Of a DNA stretch of 64,000 nt, positions 1 through 7,450 are shown piece after piece. The translations under genes and the position numbers were made by a program. Every line of letters starts with the position of its first letter. Positions within the stretch are counted from its first letter, which is position 1. The notes beneath the pieces were generated by a model. That model saw only the letters and a list, made by a program, of their open reading frames with translations, searched no databases and had not been told where the DNA came from. This DNA comes from CBFIDE01 sp965661265 (GTDB lineage Bacteria; Bacteroidota; Bacteroidia; Flavobacteriales; Schleiferiaceae): positions 33,934 through 97,933 of the forward strand of contig CBFIDE010000008.1 of the NCBI GenBank assembly GCA_965661265.1, in the 5' to 3' direction.

Positions 1-1551
1 AAGTGAACCATAAGACCATTCGGCTTTTACATAAGTATTGACATCACTCTTTTGACTGAAACTTTGATAATACTCTTCTCTAATTTGAGAGTTTGATGCA
101 TATTGAGCCCAAATAACTTCTCCAAAGTGATCGCCATCATACTGATTTAATGCACCACCAATATTTAAAGCTAAGTGAGATTGAGTGTATCTTAGGTTGT
201 AAGTGATTCCATAAAAATCATTATTCAACCATCTTCTTCTAATAATATCAGAATCTGTAATCGTATCGCCACCAATTATTAGATCATCAATTCCATAATT
301 ACTAAGTGACTCCTGGCCTTTATATTCCTCAAAATACCCTCTTCCACCGGTATAATGTAATGAAGTATTTAGAAGCCAATTCTTATTAAACTCATGCGAA
401 AAATGCAATTGTGTATGGTCTTGCGAATAATTATCTACTTGATTATCATAAGTATATAGATTGTACTTTCTTGGATCAGAATCTACTAGATTAGCACTAT
501 CCGCAGATGAAAGCCCATTGTTTACAATATACTCTTGTATACCTGCCATATCCTCATTCAGCTTAACATCAGGTATACCATACCAAGCTTGGTAGGTAAC
601 TTCATTTCCACCAAAGTGAACTAACTGAACAGATGTTTTCTCTGAATAATAAGAAGCCGATAGATAATAGGACCTAAGATCTGAACTAGCTCTATCAACG
701 AAACCGTCTGACTGAATACTTGATATTCTTCCATCAACAGCCCAATGGTCATTTAACAGACCGGTTCCAAAGCTTAAATTAGCTTTCACACTGTTGAATG
801 ATCCTCCAAAAAGTTCAGAAACTGCATAAGGCTTGGTCTGAATATCATTAGTTTTAATATTCACACTTGCTCCAAAAGCGCCAGCACCATTGGTACTACT
901 TCCTACACCTCTTTGCACTTGAATACTAGAAGCTGAAGTTGATAAATCTGGAGTATTTACCCAGAAAACCCCATGAGACTCTGGATCATTTAATGGAATT
1001 CCATTAATAGTAACATTGATTCCAGAAGTCCCTGTTCCTCTAATTCGCATGGAAGTATAACCAATACCATTTCCAGCATCAGAACTTACCACAGTACTTG
1101 GTAGCTCTTTAAGGATGAATGGAATATCTCTTCCTTCATTTCGCTTTGCAATTTCTTCCTTATCAATATTTGCGTAGGCGATAGGGCTCAAGTCTGAAGC
1201 TCTAAGGGCTGATATATTTACAGGCTCCAAAAAAGTATTTTCTGGATTCATGCTAATCACATAACGCCCTTCTTTGACAATCATCTCTGTAGAAACAGTT
1301 GTCTCAATGGTTTCATAAGACACATAACTAATAGAAAGTTTTATTGATGGATTTTCAGATAAATCCAGATCAAAATTTCCTTTAAAATCTGTGACTAATC
1401 CGTAGTCTTTAGAAGGTGTACTTGCGACAATATTGACCCCAATGAGCGATTCACCGGTTTCACTATCAACGACTTTAGCTTTGAATACATCTTGTCCGAT
1501 GACGGCAGTTGAGCTAAATACTGCAGCGAGAAAAAATAATAGTTTTTTCAT
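1..1551 (-). CDS. TonB-dependent outer-membrane receptor, thiamine-regulated (C-terminus outside window)
   Basis: This frame stays open from an ATG at 1551 to the window edge (517 codons), so only the N-terminal part is visible. Residues 1-20 form a signal peptide ending in IGQ. A carboxypeptidase-like regulatory domain follows (about 21-110, with GESLIGVNI). Next is a TonB plug (about 115-235, with MRIRGTGTSGINVTINGIPL and a QVQRGVGSSTNGAGAFG segment), then the start of the beta-barrel. It is preceded by a TPP riboswitch, which indicates uptake of thiamine or a precursor across the outer membrane; that substrate is inferred from regulation, not from the barrel. Thiamine-regulated receptors of this kind are known in Bacteroidota. 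Confidence 0.93.
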   Translation of the reverse strand, partial: MKKLLFFLAAVFSSTAVIGQDVFKAKVVDSETGESLIGVNIVASTPSKDYGLVTDFKGNFDLDLSENPSIKLSISYVSYETIETTVSTEMIVKEGRYVISMNPENTFLEPVNISALRASDLSPIAYANIDKEEIAKRNEGRDIPFILKELPSTVVSSDAGNGIGYTSMRIRGTGTSGINVTINGIPLNDPESHGVFWVNTPDLSTSASSIQVQRGVGSSTNGAGAFGASVNIKTNDIQTKPYAVSELFGGSFNSVKANLSFGTGLLNDHWAVDGRISSIQSDGFVDRASSDLRSYYLSASYYSEKTSVQLVHFGGNEVTYQAWYGIPDVKLNEDMAGIQEYIVNNGLSSADSANLVDSDPRKYNLYTYDNQVDNYSQDHTQLHFSHEFNKNWLLNTSLHYTGGRGYFEEYKGQESLSNYGIDDLIIGGDTITDSDIIRRRWLNNDFYGITYNLRYTQSHLALNIGGALNQYDGDHFGEVIWAQYASNSQIREEYYQSFSQKSDVNTYVKAEWSYGSL

Positions 1552-1588
1552 GATAATAGAATTATCACGAATAAAAGGGGCTATTATC
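1552..1588 (-). promoter_or_regulatory. Candidate riboswitch expression platform (inverted repeat at the start codon)
   Basis: Read on the minus strand, GATAATAG (1581-1588) is the perfect reverse complement of CTATTATC (1552-1559), which sits directly against the receptor start codon. A competing GATAAT (1561-1566) can pair with part of the same bases. The two helices exclude each other, which fits control of ribosome access. No U-tract terminator is seen between aptamer and gene, so translational control is more likely than attenuation. This is inferred from pairing by eye. Confidence 0.45.
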
Positions 1589-1611
1589 CGCTAGGTTTAT
1601 AATTGTTTTAA

Positions 1612-1688
1612 AATGTCCCTTAGCAGCATTACCTGCCCAGGTTCAATGGGTATAATCTCAGCCAACTCTTGTTAGCACCCCTTTGAGA
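1612..1688 (-). promoter_or_regulatory. TPP riboswitch (THI element)
   Basis: The minus strand carries the conserved blocks of the thiamine pyrophosphate aptamer in order: GGGGTGCT, then GGCTGAGA, ACCC, GAACCTG, GGTAATGC and AGGGA. These match the universal THI-box consensus. It lies between the kinase gene and the TonB-dependent receptor. A promoter sits just upstream, so the element should mainly control the receptor. High TPP would be expected to repress it. Confidence 0.95.
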
Positions 1689-1694
1689 TGACCA

Positions 1695-1726
1695 CAAATG
1701 TAGGCCGCTCAAATGGAGCCTGCAAG
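1695..1726 (-). promoter_or_regulatory. Promoter of the riboswitch-receptor transcript
   Basis: On the minus strand TACATTTG (1695-1702) matches the Bacteroidota -7 box TAnnTTTG. It is preceded, with a 20-base spacer, by CTTG (1723-1726) as a -33 element. Transcription would start near 1688, just before the aptamer, so the receptor is not dependent on read-through from the kinase gene. Confidence 0.6.
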
Positions 1727-1770
1727 AAGAAGTTTAGCTATTTTTAATATCGCGCGAAAGCGAGACTATA

Positions 1771-2295
1771 CTATAAATTCAGGAAAGTAGATAAAGCCTG
1801 ATTGGCATTTCTGCGACGTTCTTCACCCACTCCTTTAATTACTAAATACCTCAAATTATAACGATCTAGTAAACTTTTATATTCCACAAAAAGCTCAAGT
1901 CTATTCCTTGGGTTTTCTCTCAAAGTATCTTTCGCCCACGGAGTATCTGGATACATTAAAAGGTATAAATTATTGGACTGATTCTGAAAGGCCTCCAACA
2001 AATCCTGTGGTACATTTCCGTATTTATGTTGAAACCAAATCATATAATTCTCTAGGTCGGTATCTAGGATGTTGAGCCCATTTGGGTTTATAAGCTCTTG
2101 CTGATTTTCTAAGTGTAGTTTCCATAGATCGGCCAAAACATTTTGATCATAGACTCCCTGCCTTTTCTCAAGGAAAACTCGAGCAAACTCCGGAATATAA
2201 TTTCCTTCAAATTTTTCAGCTAAGTATTTTGCGATACTAGATTTAGCCGTTGACTCAGGACCTGTAAGCACAATATTGATTTTTCCTACATCCAT
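1771..2295 (-). CDS. NadR-like P-loop kinase, putative thiamine kinase or pyrophosphokinase
   Basis: This 174-residue protein resembles the C-terminal ribosylnicotinamide-kinase domain of NadR: a P-loop near residue 12 (GPESTAKSS), then an IPEFARVFLE segment and a DTD motif around residue 78. The P-loop has Ala17 where the Walker A consensus has Gly before Lys18; whether it still binds ATP normally is unknown. The start overlaps the end of the PnuT-like permease gene by 10 bases, which implies translational coupling. Because the neighbours are a thiamine-binding protein, a PnuT-like permease and a TPP riboswitch, phosphorylation of incoming thiamine is more likely than of nicotinamide riboside. 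That substrate is an inference. No other thiamine pyrophosphokinase is seen in the window. Confidence 0.7.
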   Translation of the reverse strand: MDVGKINIVLTGPESTAKSSIAKYLAEKFEGNYIPEFARVFLEKRQGVYDQNVLADLWKLHLENQQELINPNGLNILDTDLENYMIWFQHKYGNVPQDLLEAFQNQSNNLYLLMYPDTPWAKDTLRENPRNRLELFVEYKSLLDRYNLRYLVIKGVGEERRRNANQALSTFLNL

Positions 2296-2834
2296 TCTAG
2301 CACGCCTATGATTGCTAAAACCGTATAAAGAACAAAAAGTGCAGCACTATAAAAGAGTCTTCTTCTGAGATATAGAATAATGGAAAGAGCATCGATTACG
2401 ATCCAATAGTACCAATTTTCAGGAATAAGGTTGACCATTAAAAAGGTAGCAATAATGCCAAATACAGTCGTAAAACTATCTAGTATTGGAGATTTGGCAT
2501 CCGTATATTCTTTAAGTAAATAAGAGCTTAGCAAAACTAACATCGCTCCTATTCCAATATATACGATATGCTGGTAGAGCTTTAGGCTTCCGCCGATTTC
2601 GCCCCCTGTGCTTTGCCAATTCAAATAGCCATAGACTGCCATTCCTATATAAAATACCTGAAGTACACTTTCAGCATATATTCTTTTCTTGAAACAAAGA
2701 ATTAAGAATAAGCTAGAGCCGATTAGGGCAAATAACCAAGCCCAAACATTAGATTGTATTAAAAGGTAAGTGTAGAGAAGGCTACTGAAAACAGCTGATA
2801 GCTCCAGGTATTTATCGCTTTTAAGCCTGTCCAT
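2286..2834 (-). CDS. pnuT: PnuC-family vitamin transporter, probably PnuT (thiamine)
   Basis: This 182-residue membrane protein has six to seven hydrophobic segments. It ends with the PnuC-type signature NWYYWIVIDALSIILYL (about 140-156) followed by a short cytoplasmic loop and a last helix. PnuC proteins are facilitators that depend on a kinase to trap the substrate; the overlapping NadR-like gene would supply it. Paralogues regulated by TPP riboswitches are called PnuT and carry thiamine. The neighbouring thiamine-binding gene and nearby riboswitch support that over nicotinamide riboside. It overlaps the upstream gene by 14 bases. Confidence 0.78.
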   Translation of the reverse strand: MDRLKSDKYLELSAVFSSLLYTYLLIQSNVWAWLFALIGSSLFLILCFKKRIYAESVLQVFYIGMAVYGYLNWQSTGGEIGGSLKLYQHIVYIGIGAMLVLLSSYLLKEYTDAKSPILDSFTTVFGIIATFLMVNLIPENWYYWIVIDALSIILYLRRRLFYSAALFVLYTVLAIIGVLEWM

Positions 2835-3096
2835 AGGGCTTGATTACAGTTCCTGAAAGGTCAGAGTTTAGAACCTTCATCACAAAAGAGCATTGACCGA
2901 AGTTCTCATAAGATCTTTGAATTTCAACTTCTAAGGTCTTAAAAACCGAGCTAATCGGACCAAATACTTGAGTGCTCAATGAATTGGTTTCTACTCTTAG
3001 GTCTTTATAAGAATGGATTCTTTCCAAAAAATCATCAATAGCAACTAAATAATCCTCTCTTAAAGGATACATAGAAATTTCAACAGAAACCTGCAT
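2821..3096 (-). CDS. Thiamine-binding protein, YkoF/MTH1187-like
   Basis: A small 91-residue protein starting MQVSVEISMYPL, followed by a DFLERIHSYKDLRVETNSLSTQ-type region and a C-terminal QCSFVMKVLNSDLSG strand. This is the pattern of the thiamine-binding MTH1187/YkoF/YqgV fold. It is cytoplasmic, with no signal peptide. It starts at the base next to the stop of the upstream gene and overlaps the PnuT gene, so the three vitamin genes are likely co-translated. A role in binding thiamine or hydroxymethylpyrimidine is known for the family; the exact ligand here is inferred. Confidence 0.75.
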   Translation of the reverse strand: MQVSVEISMYPLREDYLVAIDDFLERIHSYKDLRVETNSLSTQVFGPISSVFKTLEVEIQRSYENFGQCSFVMKVLNSDLSGTVIKPYGQA

Positions 3097-3846
3097 TTAT
3101 GAATGATCTATTGTGGATACAACCTCTGAATAAAGTTGTGGATTTTTCTGACCAGCATTACCAATAACTACAATATCAGCACCTGCGTCAAAAGCTTGTT
3201 TTGCTTGCTCTTTATTTCTTATTCCACCTCCAATAATTAGTGGAAGATTGACACTTTTTCTTACCATAGAAATCATAGAAGCGCTAATAGGCTTATCGGC
3301 CCCAGAGCCGCCATCCATATATATCAAGCGCAAGCCTAGCATTTCTCCGGCCATCGCAGTGCATGCCGCAATTTCATCTTTAGCATAAGGAATTGGAGAA
3401 GTTCCGCTGATATAAGAAGCGGTAGTTTGCCTTCCGGAATCAATCAACATATAGCCAGTGGCCATAGTCTCAAGACCACTTTCTTTTATATAAGGAGCCG
3501 CTAAAACATGACTTCCAATAAGCAAGTCTGGATTTCTACCGCTAATTAAGCTTAAGAATAATATAGCATCGGCTTTAGAAGAAACTTGCATAACGCTACC
3601 TGGAAAAAGCACTGTAGGAAGATCCGAATATTGTCTAATTATTGTGAGGCAGTGATCCAAATTGTCTTTTAGCATAAGACTTCCGCCAACAAAAATTAAG
3701 TGAGCACCAGAATCTTTTATAGAATTTAAAAAAACAATCAAATCCTCATCTGACTGACTATCAGGGTCAATTAGAACAGCAAGCATCTTCTTGGATGCAA
3801 GATGCTCAGACTCAATCTTATGTAAAACAGCTTCGGTCATATGCAC
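3097..3846 (-). CDS. Geranylgeranylglyceryl/heptaprenylglyceryl phosphate synthase family protein
   Basis: This 249-residue TIM barrel carries the family landmarks. IDPD at 26-29 corresponds to the Mg-binding aspartate, MDGGSGA lies near 178, and GGGIR and VVIGN near the C-terminus form the phosphate-binding site. The enzyme joins a polyprenyl diphosphate to glycerol-1-phosphate; Bacteroidota encode group II members whose in vivo product is unsettled. MTEAV at residue 3 is an equally good start. It is the first gene of the minus-strand series leading to the thiamine genes, with no spacing to the next gene, although no functional link is obvious. Confidence 0.88.
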   Translation of the reverse strand: MHMTEAVLHKIESEHLASKKMLAVLIDPDSQSDEDLIVFLNSIKDSGAHLIFVGGSLMLKDNLDHCLTIIRQYSDLPTVLFPGSVMQVSSKADAILFLSLISGRNPDLLIGSHVLAAPYIKESGLETMATGYMLIDSGRQTTASYISGTSPIPYAKDEIAACTAMAGEMLGLRLIYMDGGSGADKPISASMISMVRKSVNLPLIIGGGIRNKEQAKQAFDAGADIVVIGNAGQKNPQLYSEVVSTIDHS

Positions 3847-3891
3847 TACAAACCTAAAAAAACGGCTTGTTTTTTAAGTTAAAAACTTTAA

Positions 3892-4530
3892 TTAATTGGT
3901 TTCAATTGACCAGCCATAAGAAATTAAAGCCTTTTCAAATTTTTGAAAGCACAGCTCATATTGTTTGATTTGCTCATTTCTTCTCAACTTGACCGTTGTA
4001 GAGGCTTGCTCATTATAGGGGAATGGCTCCACAAATATTTCATCTCTAAACAGTATTTGTTTATCTCCTTCAATCTTGACGACTACTTCTTTTGCGCCCC
4101 AATAAAAGAAAAGATGCTCTATTGTATTGTCAACATCTATGGATAAAGCTTCCCGATCACTCATAAATTTAGGTGCAATTCTTTTTATTTGCTCCCGATG
4201 TTCTTCAATATCAATCCCCACTTTATTGGTATTGCTTAAAATAACCGCCGCCATAGAATCACTATGAGAAAAGCTTACAAAGCAGTTTGCTATAGTGGGC
4301 TTTCCGTTGGCTGTGTAGCGCACTTTGGGATTCGTACCAAAGTGATGAATCAAGCATTGACGCAAAGCTAAAAACTCAGCTTTCTTCTTAGGATTAGATA
4401 TTTTTGAATATTTCTCTTCTTCTTGAGAATACCAAACCACTCCTTCAAGCAACTCATCTAAGCTCTCTGTAATCTCCCAAATGTGAATTTGGCTGTGGTT
4501 TTGAACATTTATAGACTTAAGAATAGGCAT
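3892..4530 (-). CDS. 4'-phosphopantetheinyl transferase superfamily protein
   Basis: A 212-residue Sfp-type transferase. The Mg-binding motif VGIDIEE (104-110, Asp107 and Glu109) and the WGAKEVVVK motif (144-152) are both intact. NGKPTIANCFVSFSHS (75-90) is the usual substrate-proximal block. It should move phosphopantetheine from CoA to acyl or peptidyl carrier proteins. It is transcribed divergently from ahcY and lies 45 bases upstream of the GGGP-synthase gene, so it may lead that operon. Which carrier protein it serves cannot be told from the window. Confidence 0.88.
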   Translation of the reverse strand: MPILKSINVQNHSQIHIWEITESLDELLEGVVWYSQEEEKYSKISNPKKKAEFLALRQCLIHHFGTNPKVRYTANGKPTIANCFVSFSHSDSMAAVILSNTNKVGIDIEEHREQIKRIAPKFMSDREALSIDVDNTIEHLFFYWGAKEVVVKIEGDKQILFRDEIFVEPFPYNEQASTTVKLRRNEQIKQYELCFQKFEKALISYGWSIETN

Positions 4531-4567
4531 TTAGGGCAGAACAATTTTATAAGTTGGGAAGTTAAGG

Positions 4568-4575
4568 TATCTTTG
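4568..4575 (+). promoter_or_regulatory. -7 box of the ahcY promoter
   Basis: TATCTTTG matches the Bacteroidota TAnnTTTG -7 element, about 33 bases before the ahcY start. No convincing TTTG is seen at the expected -33 distance. A GAAAGGAAAA stretch lies between the box and the start codon. Confidence 0.5.
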
Positions 4576-4608
4576 CAATCGAAATTTTTAGAAAGGAAAA
4601 TATAAATT

Positions 4609-5925
4609 ATGAGTTCTACAATTGAAAATTACGTTCCGTATAAAGTCAAAGATATCTCTTTAGCTGAATATGGCCGCCTTGAAATTACATTAGCTGAGGC
4701 TGAAATGCCAGGATTAATGGCATTAAGAGAAGAATTTGGCGCACAAAAGCCATTAAAAGGTGCTAGAATAGCTGGATGTTTACACATGACTATTCAAACA
4801 GCGGTTCTTATTGAAACATTAGTGGAGCTTGGAGCTGAGGTTACTTGGTCTTCTTGTAATATCTTCTCAACTCAAGATCATGCCGCTGCTGCCATTGCTG
4901 CTGCTGGTATTCCAGTTTATGCATGGAAAGGTTTATCTGAAGAAGAATTTAACTGGTGTATTGAGCAAACATTATTCTTTGGTGAAGAGAAGAAGCCTTT
5001 GAATATGATACTTGATGACGGCGGTGACCTAACAAATATGGTATTGGATGATTTTCCAGAGCTAGTTGCTGGAATTAAAGGATTATCTGAAGAAACTACT
5101 ACAGGAGTTCACAGACTTTACGAAAGAATGAAGAACGGAACACTTCCGATGCCTGCTATTAATGTAAACGACTCTGTTACTAAGTCTAAATTTGATAATA
5201 AGTACGGATGTAAAGAATCTGCAGTTGACGCAATTAGAAGAGCTACAGATATTATGATTGCTGGAAAGGTTGCTGTAGTTGCAGGATATGGAGATGTTGG
5301 TAAAGGAACTGCTGCTTCTTTAAGCGGAGCTGGAGCTAGAGTAATTGTTACTGAAATTGACCCAATTTGTGCTCTTCAAGCTGCTATGGACGGTTATGCC
5401 GTTAAGAAGATGGAAAGTGTTATTGGAAATGTTGATATCGTTGTTACTGCAACTGGAAATAAAAATATCATTAATGGTAAGTACTTCAAAATGATGAAGG
5501 ACAAGACTATCGTTTGTAATATCGGTCACTTTGATAATGAGATTGACGTTTCTTTCTTAAATGATAATTACGGTGATACTAAGGTTGAAATTAAGCCACA
5601 GGTTGATAAGTATACTATAGATGGAAAGGATATTCTTCTTTTAGCTGAAGGCCGATTAGTAAACTTAGGCTGTGCTACTGGTCACCCTAGTTTTGTAATG
5701 TCTAATTCATTCACTAATCAAACCTTAGCTCAATTAGAGATTTGGTTAAATGGGGATGCTTATAAGAACGAGGTTTATACTCTTCCTAAGCACTTAGATG
5801 AGAAAGTTGCGGCTTTACATCTTGCTAAGATCGGAGTTGAACTTGATGTTCTAAGTCAAGACCAAGCGGATTATATCGGCGTTAAGCCAGAAGGTCCATA
5901 CAAGCCAGAATACTACAGATACTAG
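4609..5925 (+). CDS. ahcY: Adenosylhomocysteinase
   Basis: A 438-residue cytoplasmic enzyme that hydrolyses S-adenosylhomocysteine to homocysteine and adenosine in the methyl cycle. The NAD-binding signature GYGDVGKG is at 226-233. Substrate-site blocks LDDGGDLTNM (135-144) and HPSFVMSNSFTNQ are intact. The C-terminus ends in KPEYYRY with the conserved lysine and tyrosine needed for cofactor binding. Length is typical. It stands alone, divergent from the phosphopantetheinyl transferase, with a strong terminator behind it. Confidence 0.98.
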   Translation: MSSTIENYVPYKVKDISLAEYGRLEITLAEAEMPGLMALREEFGAQKPLKGARIAGCLHMTIQTAVLIETLVELGAEVTWSSCNIFSTQDHAAAAIAAAGIPVYAWKGLSEEEFNWCIEQTLFFGEEKKPLNMILDDGGDLTNMVLDDFPELVAGIKGLSEETTTGVHRLYERMKNGTLPMPAINVNDSVTKSKFDNKYGCKESAVDAIRRATDIMIAGKVAVVAGYGDVGKGTAASLSGAGARVIVTEIDPICALQAAMDGYAVKKMESVIGNVDIVVTATGNKNIINGKYFKMMKDKTIVCNIGHFDNEIDVSFLNDNYGDTKVEIKPQVDKYTIDGKDILLLAEGRLVNLGCATGHPSFVMSNSFTNQTLAQLEIWLNGDAYKNEVYTLPKHLDEKVAALHLAKIGVELDVLSQDQADYIGVKPEGPYKPEYYRY

Positions 5926-5952
5926 TACTCAGCTTAAATATTTATTTTTCAT

Positions 5953-5975
5953 AAAGGCGCTCTAGGGCGCCTTTT
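5953..5975 (+). terminator. Rho-independent terminator of ahcY
   Basis: AAAGGCGC (5953-5960) pairs with GCGCCTTT (5967-5974) around a six-base loop and ends in T's. The right arm is also the first visible codons of the pseudogene that follows, so the two features share sequence. Confidence 0.8.
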
Positions 5976-6398
5976 AAGTTTGATGTGCTTTTATCTAGAG
6001 TTAACAATCTGTTGAAATCTAGAGAAGAATTGAGAAACATTTATGATAAGGCAGCTCCTATCAATCATGAGTTTGGAGTGAAAGATCCATTGATTTCTCT
6101 TATGGAGGCTTTATTAGTAAACCATTACCGCTTTCGCGATTTTTCAATTCCAGATATGGCGGAAATCATGAATTTAACGCCTTAAAAATTAGAAAGAGAA
6201 GTTAAGAAGCTTACCGGCATGACACCCATAAAATATCTTAATGATTTTAGGCTGAGTAAGGCCAAGCAATTATTAGAAAAAGGCGACCGCTCCATATTTG
6301 AAGTTTCTTATGCCCTAGGATTCAAATCAATAAGTTACTTTGGCAAGGCATTTAAAGAGAAATATGGAATTGCGCCCTCAAAAACCTCAGCATTATAA
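5967..6398 (+). pseudogene. Relic of an AraC-type response regulator (REC C-terminus plus HTH)
   Basis: In one frame the translation begins APFKFDVLLSRVNNLL, which resembles the KPF end of a receiver domain running into its linker helix. It continues into an AraC-type double HTH (DMAEIMNLTP, then KLEREVKKLTGMTP, and later FEVSYALGFKSISYFGKAF). A TAA at 6183-6185 interrupts the frame inside the first HTH, and the downstream half continues in the same frame to a stop at 6396-6398. Nothing of the sensor or receiver core remains upstream; the match starts inside the ahcY terminator. The layout resembles the tail of a hybrid two-component regulator of the kind that controls polysaccharide loci. 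Confidence 0.82.
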
Positions 6399-6414
6399 TA
6401 GGAGCTTCACTATA

Positions 6415-6818
6415 GTGATCATAGACAATGATTCTGTCAATAGTTTTGTGCTTAAGAATATATAGCACGCAACTATTCAAATGCCGAAGTACTTCTGTTT
6501 ACTGACGGCTATGCAGCGCTTGAATTCTTATCAGAGATTAATACTGCCGCCGATACCTTTCTTGAGGTAATTTTACTAGATCTATTTATGCCTGTAATGA
6601 CAGGTTTTGAGTTTTTTGATAAGTATGCTAAATTATACAGCCATAAGTCAACAGCAATATTTGCAATGAGTAATTCATTAGATAAAGAAGATCAGCAAAG
6701 GGCAAATAATCATATGGTGGTCAAGAGATGCATCACCAAGCCTTTGATTTACAATAACATACAATTCATTATTGACACTTATGTTGAATCCCCTACTGAT
6801 GAGGAAAATAAAGCATAA
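6415..6818 (+). pseudogene. Relic of a receiver-domain protein (frameshifted)
   Basis: GTG at 6415 opens VIIDNDSVNSFVLKN, the start of a receiver domain, but the frame hits TAG at 6463. Shifting by one base at about 6460-6462 restores ARNYSNAEVLLFTDGYAALE, then VILLDLFMPVMTGFEFF with the phospho-acceptor Asp. It ends in a CITKPL block with the conserved Lys-Pro and stops at 6816-6818. A single missing base explains the break. A short ORF from 6588 is only a fragment of it. It lies 16 bases after the AraC-type relic. Confidence 0.78.
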
Positions 6819-6859
6819 TTTTTTTACCCTCACTTCCTTTTCAGCTGAGTAAAAATATC

Positions 6860-6867
6860 TATATTTG
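6860..6867 (+). promoter_or_regulatory. -7 box of the tRNA promoter
   Basis: TATATTTG matches the Bacteroidota TAnnTTTG element and lies about 46 bases before the tRNA. The -33 position (CTTT) is weak. Confidence 0.45.
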
Positions 6868-6913
6868 CACTCCCAATAATGAAAGAATCTCGAAAGAGTT
6901 TTAAAATATACAT

Positions 6914-6986
<73 letters not shown>

Positions 6987-6991
6987 CTAAG

Positions 6992-7024
6992 AAAGCCATT
7001 AACTGAAAAGTTAGTGGCTTTTTT
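6992..7024 (+). terminator. Terminator of the initiator tRNA
   Basis: AAAGCCATTAACT pairs with AGTTAGTGGCTTT around a GAAA loop and runs into six T's. The same hairpin recurs at about 7186-7218 in the degenerate copy. Confidence 0.85.
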
Positions 7025-7077
7025 CATTTCTAGAATTAAGCCAAGCTTGCTTGAGCGAAAGAACAGAAATGAAAAAA
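7019..7077. repeat. 13-bp inverted repeat next to the tRNA terminator
   Basis: TTTTTTCATTTCT (7019-7031) and AGAAATGAAAAAA (7065-7077) are perfect reverse complements. Further on, TGGCTTTCTTA is the reverse complement of TAAGAAAGCCA from the terminator arm. The interval between the tRNA and the second terminator is thus built of rearranged pieces of tRNA-flanking sequence. I see no credible gene in it. Confidence 0.6.
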
Positions 7078-7155
7078 TACAGAAGGGAGCTTTGCGACAT
7101 TCTGGCTTTCTTAAGTAAAGCCACTCCCTATCAGCTCCGACCAAGCAGCAAAGCG

Positions 7156-7223
7156 CGAAGGTCATTCCTGCCCCCCGCTACTAAGAAAGCCATTAACTTA
7201 AAAGTTAGTGGCTTTTTTCATTT
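7156..7223 (+). repeat. Degenerate copy of the tRNA-fMet 3' end and its terminator
   Basis: CGAAGGTC (7156-7163) matches the tRNA variable region. Then 7166-7223 repeats 6973-7029, that is the T-arm 3' strand, acceptor 3' strand and the whole terminator hairpin, with one extra C and one G-to-T change. About 11 bases of the T arm are missing, so the copy cannot fold as a tRNA. Duplication of a tRNA 3' end is the usual scar of integration at a tRNA gene or of an unequal duplication. Confidence 0.75.
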
Positions 7224-7365
7224 ATTGACTGGAGTATTTGAATCGATTGACTAGTTTTAACCGGTTTTCGCTGTTCCTTTTTGTCTGCCTCCGTACTTGC
7301 TTCCAGTATTATTTGCCGTATCTATAAATACCTAAAGATAGAGAGACTAGGGGCAATTGGACGCA

Positions 7366-7393
7366 TAAAAAAGCCCCTTCCAAAGAAGAGGCT
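7366..7393 (-). terminator. Terminator of the downstream lipoprotein gene
   Basis: On the minus strand AGCCTCTTC (7385-7393) pairs with GAAGGGGCT (7372-7380), with one mismatch, around a TTTG loop and ends in a run of T's (7367-7372). It lies about 57 bases beyond the stop at 7451. Confidence 0.75.
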
Positions 7394-7450
7394 AATCTAT
7401 ATACTCAAAAGGCTCCTACCTAAGAGCTTTCTGGATATATCCAGAGAATT

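Noticed and set aside
7051..7254. 67-codon plus-strand ORF
   Set aside because: It runs through the rearranged tRNA-flanking repeat and terminator copy; composition is not protein-like.
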